Positions 17,302-25,816 of a stretch of 64,000 nucleotides of DNA are shown one piece after another. Source of the stretch: VSJD01 sp041653875 (GTDB taxonomy: Bacteria > Verrucomicrobiota > Kiritimatiellia > JAAZAB01); NCBI GenBank assembly GCA_041653875.1, contig JBAZEM010000003.1, positions 62,001 to 126,000 of the forward strand, read 5' to 3'. The position numbers and the translations under genes are program-made. Below the pieces are notes generated by a model. It was not told the DNA's origin, ran no database searches, and was given only the letters and a program-made list of their open reading frames with translations. How positions within the stretch are numbered: position 1 is the first letter of the stretch; every line of letters begins with the position of its first letter.

Positions 17302-18169
17302 GATTGCTCCTTTGGTTCCAAAAATCGTCGAACATAAACCACTGCAGGGGATTGCGTCCGATTTCCTGTTCCAGCACATCGCGGATCCGCTCCTGCAACT
17401 CCGCCACCGTGGCCCATGGTTCCGGCACGATCGGGGGATAAAGGCGCAGGAGAAACGTATCGTCCGGCTGGCGCAACAGGAAGGTCGGCACTAAAGGCGT
17501 CCGGGTCTTGACGGCAATTCGCGCCGGGCCGCTGGAGAGGTGCGCCAATTTGCCGAAGAACAAGATCGGCAAATGGTGGGCGGTAAAATCGCGGTCGGCC
17601 AGCATGGCCACGCATTCCTTGCGCTTCAGCGCTTCCATGACGCCCCGCGCCGCGTGCCCGATCGGGATACATTGAAGCCCGCGCTGGCTGCGATATTTTT
17701 GAAACAGCGCATTGATTTTACTGGTCCGTTGCGGCAAATAAACGGCATGGATGCGCCGCCCTTGGGATGCCAGGATGGCGCCGCCCAATTCCCAGTTGCC
17801 CAGATGCGCCGTAATTAATATAACGCCGCGCCCCAGCGCTTCGGCCTGCTCAAGATACTCGATATGCTCCAGACTCACAAGGCGCTGGAGCCCCCCCGGC
17901 GTGAAACGCGCAAACTTGAAAAAATCGACCAGATATTTGCCGAAATACTGGAAATTTTTGCGCGCCATCTGTTCAAGCGTTTTATCCGAAGCGGCGATGC
18001 CCTGTATTGCCAGAATCTGTCGGAAGTTGGAAATGACGGCGTGGCGTCCGATGCGATCCGACGCATAGAAACGGTCGGCAATGCGCAGTCCCAGCCAATA
18101 GGCAAACCGTCGCGGCAGCGCCCGGCTGACAATCTGCGCCAGACGATAACATATATATTTGTCCGGCAT
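17279..18169 (-). CDS. Lipid A biosynthesis acyltransferase (LpxL/HtrB family)
   Basis: A 296-residue inner-membrane acyltransferase that adds a secondary acyl chain to Kdo-lipid A or a related precursor. The catalytic H-x4-E motif is seen as HLGNWE at about residue 121, with ITA before it, followed by the ADRDF segment near residue 190 and a C-terminal PLQWFMFDDFW block (family form P-x-Q-W-x-W). The protein presumably acts with the Kdo and Lpt genes at 48.6-52.1 kb. It overlaps the downstream glycosyltransferase gene. Which acyl position it serves cannot be read from sequence. Confidence 0.87.
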   Translation of the reverse strand: MPDKYICYRLAQIVSRALPRRFAYWLGLRIADRFYASDRIGRHAVISNFRQILAIQGIAASDKTLEQMARKNFQYFGKYLVDFFKFARFTPGGLQRLVSLEHIEYLEQAEALGRGVILITAHLGNWELGGAILASQGRRIHAVYLPQRTSKINALFQKYRSQRGLQCIPIGHAARGVMEALKRKECVAMLADRDFTAHHLPILFFGKLAHLSSGPARIAVKTRTPLVPTFLLRQPDDTFLLRLYPPIVPEPWATVAELQERIRDVLEQEIGRNPLQWFMFDDFWNQRSNHEYNHTP

Positions 18170-18176
18170 AATGAGG

Positions 18177-18318
18177 AATGGTTAATGGAAAATGGTTGAC
18201 GGTCAATGGGCAATGGTCGATGGTTGATGGTTGATGGAAAATGGTCAATGATTCGTCATCTCAAGATGTTTTCCGTTTTTCGCTTCCGCTCTCCACTTTC
18301 CGCTTCCTGCTTTCTCAA
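18177..18318. repeat. Heptad arrays (units ATGGTTR and TTTCCGC)
   Basis: Two adjacent arrays fill the space between the acyltransferase and lipA. First, 7-mers such as ATGGTTA, ATGGAAA, ATGGTTG, ATGGTCG run from 18178 to 18250. Then a different set (TTTTCCG, TTTTTCG, CTTCCGC, TCTCCAC, TTTCCGC, TTCCTGC, TTTCTCA) runs to 18318. The final TTTCTCA contains the complement of the lipA stop codon. Confidence 0.65.
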
Positions 18319-19220
18319 TTATCTTCCTGCGCCTGCGCGTCGCCCATGAGCTGGTCCGCCTGGTAAGAGGAGCGCACCAAGGGACCGGAGGCCACGGCCA
18401 TGAACCCCATTTCCAGGGCGCGCCGGCGATAGTGCTCGAACCGTTCGGGGGGCACAAAGCGCGCAATCGGCCAGTGGCGCGGAGAGGGCGCCAGATACTG
18501 GCCAAGCGTCAGGCCCCGGCAGCCGGCGGAGCGCAGATCGGATATGGCCGCCATCAATTCGTCGTCGGTTTCGCCCAGACCGACCATCAGGCCGGATTTC
18601 ACGATCAGCTTCGGCCGCCATGCGGCCGCCACGCGAAGCACTTGGAGCGAGCGGTCGTAATCCGCCTGCGGCCGCACGTCCGGCTGGAGCCGGCGGACAG
18701 TTTCCAGATTGTGATTGAAGACATGCGGCGCGGCCGCCAGGACGGTCTCCACCAGATGGCGCCGGCCCTGAAAATCGGGCGTCAGCACTTCAACCGTGAC
18801 GCCTTCCCGGCATTTGAGCCGGATAACGGTTTCGGCAAACAGCCCCGCGCCGCCGTCGGCCAAATCGTCGCGCGTGACGCTGGTGACGACCACGTGCCGC
18901 AACCCCAGGGTGCGGGCCATTGCGACCACGTGTTCAGGCTCGCGGGTGTCGGGAGGGTGGGGGACTCCGCCGCGCACGGCGCAAAACTTGCAGGAACGCG
19001 TGCATGTTTCCCCGAGGATCAGGACCGTGGCCGTGCCCCGGTTATAGCACTCCAGTTTATTTGGACAGCGCGCCCCTTCGCACACCGTGCGCACTCCTTC
19101 CGCGCGGATGGTCGCATGCACTTTCGAGAAATGGCCGTCCGCCCGCAGGCGGACCCGGATCCAGGGCGGCAGGCGTTGCGCGGTGTTTTGGGAATGAATT
19201 TTGGGTGTGTCTGATATCAT
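18315..19220 (-). CDS. lipA: Lipoyl synthase
   Basis: A radical-SAM enzyme of 301 residues that inserts two sulfurs into protein-bound octanoate. The auxiliary cluster cysteines are Cys47, Cys52 and Cys58 (C-x4-C-x5-C) and the radical-SAM CxxxCxxC is Cys73-Cys77-Cys80. The block SGLMVGLGETDDE and the C-terminal VRSSYQA (R-S-S-Y) motif, whose serine ligates the auxiliary cluster, are present. The start at 19220 gives the standard length; no strong ribosome binding site is seen. Its TGA falls inside a heptad array. No lipB or lipoate ligase lies nearby. Confidence 0.95.
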   Translation of the reverse strand: MISDTPKIHSQNTAQRLPPWIRVRLRADGHFSKVHATIRAEGVRTVCEGARCPNKLECYNRGTATVLILGETCTRSCKFCAVRGGVPHPPDTREPEHVVAMARTLGLRHVVVTSVTRDDLADGGAGLFAETVIRLKCREGVTVEVLTPDFQGRRHLVETVLAAAPHVFNHNLETVRRLQPDVRPQADYDRSLQVLRVAAAWRPKLIVKSGLMVGLGETDDELMAAISDLRSAGCRGLTLGQYLAPSPRHWPIARFVPPERFEHYRRRALEMGFMAVASGPLVRSSYQADQLMGDAQAQEDN

Positions 19221-19391
19221 AGGCCCACTGTTCCAAAATCTTCGTTCGCGCGGCGGCGCAAAAATACTGGACGGCGCTTTAACCATACATGGCTGGAGGC
19301 ATTCTGCCAAATAAAAACGATGCGGGCGATTGACACTTTCACGTCGTTATGCGAAATTCAAGCCAAGTCCGTCGGGAAAGGAAGCGGAACA

Positions 19392-20267
19392 ATGATGTTT
19401 AATCGCGTTGCCATTGTCGGGTTGGGGCTCATGGGCGGGTCGCTGGGACTGGCCATCAAGCGGAAAGGTTTGGCCCGGGTTGTGGCCGGCTTTGCGCGTC
19501 GCGCGGAAACGCGCGAACTGGCTTTGGAACTGGGAATCGTGGACCAGGTTTTCGAACGCCCCGAGGATGCCGCGCAAGACGCCGACCTGGCGATTTTCTG
19601 CACCTCGGTCAGTTCGATCCCCGAATTGATCGGGGCGTGCCGCCGCCGGCTGGCGGCCGATGGTGTCATGACGGACGTCGGCAGTTGCAAAGCCGAGATT
19701 GTGAGACGCGTGGAGGGATTGTTCCCGCGCGCGCCGGCGCCTTTCATCGGCAGTCACCCGATCGCCGGCTCCGAGCGCCAGGGGATTGAGGCGGCGTCCG
19801 CTACGCTTTACCAGAACGTGCTTGTGGCGCTGACGCCCACCCGCCGGACGGCGCCGGAAGCCCGCGCGCAGGTGACGCGTTTATGGCAAGGGCTGGACGC
19901 CCGTGTGCAAGAGTTATCGCCGCGGGCTCACGACAATCTCATGGCAAAAACCAGTCATGTGCCGCACCTGGTGGCCGCGCTATTGGCTGCGTGCGTGGGC
20001 CGGGCTCAACCCGGACGGGTCGGGCTGTTCTGCGGCGCCGGTTTCTTTGACACCACGCGCATTGCGGAAGGCGATCCCCAGTTATGGCGGGATATCATTC
20101 GCGCCAACCAACCGGCGATTTACAACGAACTGAAGGCGTTTTCCGGGGAAGCGGATCGTTTGTTGAACATCTTTAAAAGCGGCGATCTGGAGATGCTGGC
20201 CAAGTTTCTGCAAACAAGCCGGGAGCGTCGGCGCGCCCTGACGCGGGCCCATGGTACCGCCTCATGA
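19392..20267 (+). CDS. tyrA: Prephenate dehydrogenase
   Basis: A 291-residue NAD-dependent enzyme that converts prephenate to 4-hydroxyphenylpyruvate for tyrosine synthesis. It has the Rossmann loop GLGLMGGS at the N-terminus, DVGSCK near residue 95 and GSHPIAGSE near 117, whose histidine is catalytic in the family. It lacks a chorismate mutase or ACT domain. The ATG at 19392 is preceded by a purine-rich GGAAG tract about 8 bases away. It overlaps aroA by 4 bp (ATGA), the common tyrA-aroA-cmk gene order. Confidence 0.9.
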   Translation: MMFNRVAIVGLGLMGGSLGLAIKRKGLARVVAGFARRAETRELALELGIVDQVFERPEDAAQDADLAIFCTSVSSIPELIGACRRRLAADGVMTDVGSCKAEIVRRVEGLFPRAPAPFIGSHPIAGSERQGIEAASATLYQNVLVALTPTRRTAPEARAQVTRLWQGLDARVQELSPRAHDNLMAKTSHVPHLVAALLAACVGRAQPGRVGLFCGAGFFDTTRIAEGDPQLWRDIIRANQPAIYNELKAFSGEADRLLNIFKSGDLEMLAKFLQTSRERRRALTRAHGTAS

Positions 20268-21580
20268 ATACGGCCGATAGTGCAACCATCCACCCCTGCC
20301 GCGCGCTGACCGGCGCTGTGCGCGTTCCGGGGGACAAGAGCATTTCACACCGCGCGGCCATGCTTGCGGCGCTGACGATCGGCCCCTCGCGCTTGACTGG
20401 ATTTTTACGGAGCGAAGATTGCCTGAACACCCTCAAGGCCATGGAGTGCCTGGGCGCACAGGTTGAGATCGCGCCGGAATTCATCCAGGTTACGGGCAGG
20501 CCCTGGGCCTGTCCGCGCCGGCCCCTGGATATGGGCAACTCGGGAACCGGCCTGCGGCTCCTGACCGGGCTCCTGGCCGGGCGGCCATGGACCACGGAAT
20601 TAACCGGCGACCGATCGTTGCGTTCACGTCCCATGCAGCGCATCCGGGCGCCGTTGGAGCAAATGGGCGCCCGGGTCGAACTGCTGGGGGCGGGGAACTG
20701 CGCGCCAATCCGCATCACCGGCGGGGCCTTGCGGGGCATCGCATATCCCATGCCCGTCGCCTCCGCCCAGGTCAAATCCTGCATTCTATTGGCGGCTCTT
20801 TTTGCGGAAGGCGAAACGCGCATCGAGGAACCGCTGCCCACGCGGGACCATACCGAGCGCGCCTTCCAGGAGTTGGGCATCCCATTGCTGGCGGAAGGAA
20901 ACCGGATCGCGCTCCGGGGCTATGGGCCGCGCGGGCCGGAGCTAAAATCCCGGGATTGGACCGTGCCCGGCGATTTTTCGTCGGCCGCCTTTTGGCTGGT
21001 GGCCGCCGCTGTTTTGGGGACGGATGTGACCGTTCGGAATGTTGGCTTGAATCCGCGGCGCACCGCCTTGCTGGATGTGTTGAAGCGCATGGGCGCCAAT
21101 CTGGACGTTGTGCCGGAAAGCGCGCCGCCGGCAACGGAGCCGTCCGGCGCCATCGTCATTCACGGTTCCGATTTACGCGGCGCCGAGATCGGCGGCGCCG
21201 AAATTCCGAACCTGATCGATGAGCTTCCCATAGCGGCTGTGGCCGGCGCCCTGGCGCGCGGAACGACGATTATCCGGGACGCCCGTGAACTGCGGGTCAA
21301 GGAATCCGACCGCATTGCATGCATGGTCGCCAATCTGAAAGCCTTGGGCATTCCGGCAGAAGAACGCGAAGATGGGATGACGGTTACAGGCGGGGCGGCG
21401 GTGCGCGGGAATGTGGAACTTGATTGTTACGGCGACCATCGGATCGCCATGGCCATGGCAATCCTGGCGCTCCGGGCTTCGGCGCCCGTGCGCATTCGGG
21501 GGATTGCCTGCGTGAACACCTCGTATCCTGAATTCTGGCAGCACTTGACGGCGTTGGGCGCCAAGGTCGAATTGAATTAG
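20264..21580 (+). CDS. aroA: 3-phosphoshikimate 1-carboxyvinyltransferase (EPSP synthase)
   Basis: Joins shikimate-3-phosphate and phosphoenolpyruvate in the shikimate pathway. The 438-residue protein shows PGDKSISHRAAM at the N-terminus (catalytic Lys), MGNSGTGLRLLTG (the active-site loop near residue 90), SAQVKSCILLA, the RELRVKESDR block and the C-terminal DHRIAMA. All key residues appear intact. The ATG overlaps the tyrA stop by 4 bp. A stem-loop and T-tract follow at 21595-21631, so the tyrA-aroA unit probably ends before cmk-plsC. Confidence 0.96.
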   Translation: MNTADSATIHPCRALTGAVRVPGDKSISHRAAMLAALTIGPSRLTGFLRSEDCLNTLKAMECLGAQVEIAPEFIQVTGRPWACPRRPLDMGNSGTGLRLLTGLLAGRPWTTELTGDRSLRSRPMQRIRAPLEQMGARVELLGAGNCAPIRITGGALRGIAYPMPVASAQVKSCILLAALFAEGETRIEEPLPTRDHTERAFQELGIPLLAEGNRIALRGYGPRGPELKSRDWTVPGDFSSAAFWLVAAAVLGTDVTVRNVGLNPRRTALLDVLKRMGANLDVVPESAPPATEPSGAIVIHGSDLRGAEIGGAEIPNLIDELPIAAVAGALARGTTIIRDARELRVKESDRIACMVANLKALGIPAEEREDGMTVTGGAAVRGNVELDCYGDHRIAMAMAILALRASAPVRIRGIACVNTSYPEFWQHLTALGAKVELN

Positions 21581-21594
21581 GTGCGGCCGCCGAC

Positions 21595-21631
21595 GCCCGG
21601 TAAGGGCGCCGGGCCAACAGCGTTTTTTTTT
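21595..21631 (+). terminator. Possible intrinsic terminator after aroA
   Basis: GCCCGG (21595-21600) and CCGGGC (21609-21614) form a GC-rich stem, followed after 8 bases by a run of nine T residues at 21623-21631. The gap between stem and T-tract is longer than ideal. Confidence 0.45.
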
Positions 21632-21655
21632 GTAGGCCGGGTACCCTGACCCGGC
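21632..21655. repeat. Single GTAG-type hairpin
   Basis: GTAG (21632-21635) is followed by a perfect 7-bp stem, GCCGGGT / ACCCGGC, with a 6-base loop. It is a solitary REP-like unit just upstream of the cmk-plsC start. Confidence 0.6.
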
Positions 21656-21671
21656 GGGATTGGCATTTCCT

Positions 21672-23048
21672 ATGAATTCAATAATCGCCATCGACGGGCC
21701 TTCCGCCTCCGGTAAATCCACGGTCAGCCGCAAGGTGGCCGAGGGATTGGGCTATATCCACGTGGATTCGGGCGCCATCTATCGCGCGCTTACCTGGCAG
21801 ATTATCCGCGACGGTCTGGCCGGGGCTTCGCCGGAAGCGATCATCCGGCATCTGCCTTCGGTAACACTGCGTTTTTTTGTGGAAGAGGGCGCCCTCCGTT
21901 TTACCATTAACGATGTCGATCCCGGGGCGGCCATCCGCTCCCTGGCGGTTCAGGAACAAGTCAGCGCCGTGGCGGCCATTCCGGAGGTGCGCGCCTGGGT
22001 GGGAGAACGCTTGCGATCGCTGAAGACGCTCGGCGACCTGGTCGTGGAAGGGCGCGATATCGGCAGCGTGGTGTTTCCGGAAGCGGCTTTCAAATTTTAT
22101 CTCGATGCCGACCCCGAGGAGCGCGCCCGGCGCCGCTATCTTGAACAACAGGCTCTGGCCGGAAATAAAACGAACCCGGACGAAGTCAAACGCGCGCTTT
22201 TACGGCGTGACGCCTGCGATCAGTCGCGCTCGACGGCGCCGTTAGTCATGGCGCCCGGGGCCCGGCGCATCGAGACAACGCGCCTGACCATTGAGGGCGT
22301 GGCGGCGCAGGTTTTTGAGATGATTCGCGCCGCCCCGCCAAAGCGCCTGCCCAAAGCCGTGAAACAGGATGGATTTATACCGTTCGTTTATCATTTATCC
22401 CGCGTATTTTTTCTGTGCTACCTGTGGATTTTTCACCGCTACAGGACGCATGACCGCAAACACTTGCCGCCGAGAGGCGGTTGCATCCTGGTGTCCAATC
22501 ACGCCAGCTTTCTCGATCCGATCGCGGTGTGCTGTAATATCTGGAACCGGCATATTTATTTCCTGGCCCGCGACACCTTGTTCCAGCAGTCGCGCTTCAT
22601 GAAGTGGTGGGCGATATCGGTCGGCACACTGCCCATCGACCGCACCAAAGGCGACATTCGCGCGCTGAAAGGCGCCATTACCCTCGTGCGCCAAGGCAAT
22701 ATCCTCTGTCTTTTCCCGGAAGGCACGCGCACCCACGACGGACGCCTCCAGTCGGTCAAGGCCGGCATCGGGTTCTTGATCGAAAAAGCGGGTGTTCCGG
22801 TCATCCCCGCTTATGTAAGCGGCACTTTTGAGGCGTTCCCCCGCGACGCGCACAAAATCAAATTCCATAAGATTGACACTTATTTCGGCAAGCCCGTGAC
22901 GCCGGCGGATTGCGCCGTGTTCAAGGACGATCCGGATAGGCACCAGAAAATCGCCGATATGGTCATGGCGCGCATCGCGGCCCTGAATCCGGCGGGTAAA
23001 GACGTGACGGAGAACCGGGGCGCCGGCGAATCGGCGCAACACGCATAG
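21672..23048 (+). CDS. Cytidylate kinase fused to 1-acylglycerol-3-phosphate acyltransferase
   Basis: A 458-residue two-domain protein. Residues 1 to about 220 are a CMP/dCMP kinase with Walker A DGPSASGKST, the VDSGAIYRA substrate segment and GRDIGSVVFPEA. After a short linker, residues about 235 to 440 are a PlsC-type acyltransferase with NHASFLDP (H-x4-D) and FPEGTRTHDG. Both catalytic sets look intact. The two activities belong to nucleotide and phospholipid synthesis. There is one uninterrupted frame, so this is a true fusion, not two overlapping genes. In Chlamydia cmk and plsC are separate neighbours. ATG 21672 is chosen over TTG 21660. Confidence 0.9.
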   Translation: MNSIIAIDGPSASGKSTVSRKVAEGLGYIHVDSGAIYRALTWQIIRDGLAGASPEAIIRHLPSVTLRFFVEEGALRFTINDVDPGAAIRSLAVQEQVSAVAAIPEVRAWVGERLRSLKTLGDLVVEGRDIGSVVFPEAAFKFYLDADPEERARRRYLEQQALAGNKTNPDEVKRALLRRDACDQSRSTAPLVMAPGARRIETTRLTIEGVAAQVFEMIRAAPPKRLPKAVKQDGFIPFVYHLSRVFFLCYLWIFHRYRTHDRKHLPPRGGCILVSNHASFLDPIAVCCNIWNRHIYFLARDTLFQQSRFMKWWAISVGTLPIDRTKGDIRALKGAITLVRQGNILCLFPEGTRTHDGRLQSVKAGIGFLIEKAGVPVIPAYVSGTFEAFPRDAHKIKFHKIDTYFGKPVTPADCAVFKDDPDRHQKIADMVMARIAALNPAGKDVTENRGAGESAQHA

Positions 23049-23130
23049 GCGGCCTGTCATCCGGCGTCCAATTTGGGTCTAACGCCCGCCGGCTTGCGCG
23101 GCCGCCGCGCTTCTGTTATTGTTGCCCGCC

Positions 23131-23841
23131 ATGACCCCGGAAATTTATATTTGGCCTTCATTATTGGCCGGCGATTTCGGCCGGCTGGAAGAATCGGCGC
23201 TCAAGGCGCAGGCGTCCGGGGCCGACGCCCTGCACCTGGACATCATGGATGGGCACTTCGTGCCCAACCTGAGCATGGGTCCGGATGTGGTCAAAATGGC
23301 GCGCCGCTGCCTGACTATTCCGCTCAGCGTGCACCTGATGCTCTCGCGGCCGGACCGGTTGGCGGAGGTGTTCGTCAAGGCCGGCGCCACGCGCCTGTCG
23401 ATCCACGTTGAAGCCTCGTGCGATGTCCTGGGCACGCTCCGGCATATTCGCGCGCTGGGCGCCATTCCCGGTGTGGCGCTCAATCCCGAGACGCCGTTCG
23501 AGGCCTTGCTTCCATTTCTCGGCGAAGTGGACGAGGTGCTGTGCATGACCGTTCATCCGGGATTCGGCGGACAAAAATTCATGCCGGAGATGTTGCCCAA
23601 GATCGCCGCCATCCGCCGGGCTGTGCGCGCGGCGCGGAAAAAGGCGGGGGCTGGGATGGCGGACATCACGGTGGATGGCGGGATCGACCTTGACACCGTA
23701 ACACGCGTGGCGGAGGCCGGCGCCAATATCATGGTGGCCGGGAGCGCGCTCTTTAGATCGAAAACCATGGCGCAGGATTTGCGCCAAATGCGGGAAAAAG
23801 CCCGCGCGGTGTTCGGCAATGACGCAACCGGAGAACGGTAG
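23131..23841 (+). CDS. rpe: Ribulose-phosphate 3-epimerase
   Basis: A 236-residue TIM-barrel enzyme that interconverts ribulose-5-phosphate and xylulose-5-phosphate in the pentose phosphate pathway. It has the opening PSLLAGDF, the metal-binding HLDIMDGHFVPN, HLM, VHPGFGGQKF and the phosphate-gripping VDGGI and VAGSALF loops. The ATG at 23131 puts the first beta strand at the correct distance. It lies 82 bp after the cmk-plsC fusion and is followed by a heptad array that runs into lepA. Confidence 0.94.
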   Translation: MTPEIYIWPSLLAGDFGRLEESALKAQASGADALHLDIMDGHFVPNLSMGPDVVKMARRCLTIPLSVHLMLSRPDRLAEVFVKAGATRLSIHVEASCDVLGTLRHIRALGAIPGVALNPETPFEALLPFLGEVDEVLCMTVHPGFGGQKFMPEMLPKIAAIRRAVRAARKKAGAGMADITVDGGIDLDTVTRVAEAGANIMVAGSALFRSKTMAQDLRQMREKARAVFGNDATGER

Positions 23842-23934
23842 ATGGTTAATGCCTCGATCCCCGCCTAAACCATTTCCCATTAACCATTGACCATGCCCTA
23901 ACCATGAACCATTCCACATCAACCATTCCCAATC
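23839..23934. repeat. Heptad array (unit CCATTRA) running into lepA
   Basis: 7-mers such as CCATTTC, CCATTAA, CCATTGA, CCATGCC and CCATGAA, CCATTCC, CATCAAC, CATTCCC run through the spacer and into the first ten codons of lepA; a short complementary segment (ATGGTTAATG) sits at 23842. The repeat provides the lepA start codon. Confidence 0.65.
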
Positions 23935-25730
23935 CGCTCGCGCGTATCCGCAATTTCTGCATTATCGCGCACATTGACCACGGGAAATCCACGCTGGCCG
24001 ATCGCATGTTGCAGTTGACACATACCGTTGAAGATCGGGATTTCCGTGACCAGGTTTTGGACAGCATGGATCTCGAGCGCGAGCGGGGCATCACCATCAA
24101 GTGCCACCCCGTTACCATGAATTACCAGGCGACCGACGGCCAGACCTACGAGTTCAACCTGCTGGATACGCCCGGCCACGTCGATTTTACGTACGAAGTC
24201 TCGCGGAGCATGGCGGCTTGCGATGGCGCCTTGCTTGTTGTGGACGCCGCGCAGGGTGTGGAAGCGCAGACCGTGGCCAACGCCTATCTGGCCATGGAGG
24301 CCAATTTGACCATCATCCCCGTGATTAACAAAATCGATTTGCCCACCGCCGATGTGGCGACCGTGACCAGGCAAATCGAGGATGTTTTGGGGCTTTCCGT
24401 GGAGGAGGGGTGCCTGATCAGCGCCAAGACAGGGCAGGGGGTGCCGGCCCTGATGGAAATCATCATGCGCAAGGTGCCGCCGCCGAAGACCGACTTGGAA
24501 GTTGGGACAAGGGTGCTGGTTTTCGATTCCATTTATGACGCCTACCGTGGCGTGATGCCATATGTGCGTGTCATGGATGGCCGGCTGAAAACCGGGGACC
24601 GAATCCGCTTCATGGGCACCGGCTATACCGGTGAAATCAAGGAAGTCGGCATGTTTTGTCCAAAGCCCACGCCGGTGGCCGTTCTGAACGCTGGTCAGGT
24701 CGGCTACATCGTGGGCACGATCAAGGAACCCCGCGATATCCTCATCGGCGACACCATTACAACCCAGGAGCGGCCGGCCAAACAGCCGTTGCCGGGCTTC
24801 AAGCTGGTTCTGCCCATGGTGTTTAGCGGGGTGTATCCGGTCAACACCTCCGACCTTGAGAAGTTAAAATCCAGTTTGGACCGTCTCAGCCTGAACGACA
24901 GCGCGTTCACCTACCAGCCGGAATCGTCCGTGGCGCTGGGATTCGGGTTCCGTTGCGGGTTTCTTGGCCTGTTGCACATGGAAATCGTGCAGGAACGCCT
25001 GCGGCGCGAGTACGACGTGGACATCATCAGCACTTATCCTTCGGTAATCTACAACGTGTTCTTGAATAACGGGGAGATGGTCAAGATCGACAATCCCGTG
25101 CGCATGCCCGACCTGACGCGGATCGATCATATCGAGGAGCCCATGATCCGCGCGTTTATCATCTGCCAAAACGAGCATATCAGCGATGTAATGAAGCTCA
25201 TCATGGACCGGCGCGGCGCGGTGGAAAAGACGGATTCGCTGGACACACGGCGGGTCATGCTGACTTGTTCAATGCCGCTAAACGAGATCCTGGTGGATTT
25301 TTACGATTTTCTTAAAAGCATTTCGCACGGGTATGCCTCCATGGATTATGAGCATCATGGGCACATGGCCAGCGACCTGGTGCGCCTGGATATCCTGCTC
25401 AATGGCGAACCCGTGGACGCGTTTTCCTGCCTTATTCACCGCTCCAAGGCGGAGAGCCGCGGGCGGCAGATGTGCGCCGCGCTGAAGGACGTTATCCCGC
25501 CGCATTTGTTTGTCATTCCCGTCCAGGCGGCCATCGGCAAGACAATCATCGCCCGTGAAACCATCCGGGCCTTGCGCAAGGATGTGACCGCCAAATGCTA
25601 TGGCGGCGACATCTCGCGCAAGCGCAAACTGCTGGAACGCCAGAAGGAAGGCAAGAAGCGCATGAAATTAGTCGGGCGGGTGAACGTGCCGCAGGAAGCT
25701 TTTATTTCAGTGCTTAAATCGAGCGGATAA
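23904..25730 (+). CDS. lepA: Elongation factor 4 (back-translocating GTPase)
   Basis: A 608-residue ribosome-associated GTPase. It has the G1 loop AHIDHGKST, G3 DTPGHVD, G4 NKID, EF-G-like domains II, III and V, and the LepA-specific C-terminal domain ending in RKRKLLERQKEGKKRMK. The gene's first ten codons (MNHSTSTIPN) are encoded by the preceding heptad array; typical LepA proteins begin only a few residues before the IRNFCIIAHIDH strand, so the extra residues are probably an acquired tail. No other in-frame ATG lies close. Spacing to lepB is 86 bp. Confidence 0.96.
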   Translation: MNHSTSTIPNPLARIRNFCIIAHIDHGKSTLADRMLQLTHTVEDRDFRDQVLDSMDLERERGITIKCHPVTMNYQATDGQTYEFNLLDTPGHVDFTYEVSRSMAACDGALLVVDAAQGVEAQTVANAYLAMEANLTIIPVINKIDLPTADVATVTRQIEDVLGLSVEEGCLISAKTGQGVPALMEIIMRKVPPPKTDLEVGTRVLVFDSIYDAYRGVMPYVRVMDGRLKTGDRIRFMGTGYTGEIKEVGMFCPKPTPVAVLNAGQVGYIVGTIKEPRDILIGDTITTQERPAKQPLPGFKLVLPMVFSGVYPVNTSDLEKLKSSLDRLSLNDSAFTYQPESSVALGFGFRCGFLGLLHMEIVQERLRREYDVDIISTYPSVIYNVFLNNGEMVKIDNPVRMPDLTRIDHIEEPMIRAFIICQNEHISDVMKLIMDRRGAVEKTDSLDTRRVMLTCSMPLNEILVDFYDFLKSISHGYASMDYEHHGHMASDLVRLDILLNGEPVDAFSCLIHRSKAESRGRQMCAALKDVIPPHLFVIPVQAAIGKTIIARETIRALRKDVTAKCYGGDISRKRKLLERQKEGKKRMKLVGRVNVPQEAFISVLKSSG

Positions 25731-25734
25731 TCCA

Positions 25735-25800
25735 GGCAATGGTGAATGGTCAATGGGAAATGGTCGATGAAATCCGAAATCCGAAATCGGCAATCAAAGA
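25735..25800. repeat. Heptad arrays (units ATGGTCA and AAATCCG)
   Basis: ATGGTGA, ATGGTCA, ATGGGAA, ATGGTCG are followed directly by AAATCCG, AAATCCG, AAATCGG, CAATCAA. Two different 7-bp units are joined end to end between lepA and lepB. Confidence 0.65.
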
Positions 25801-25816
25801 ATGCCGAAAGGAACAA

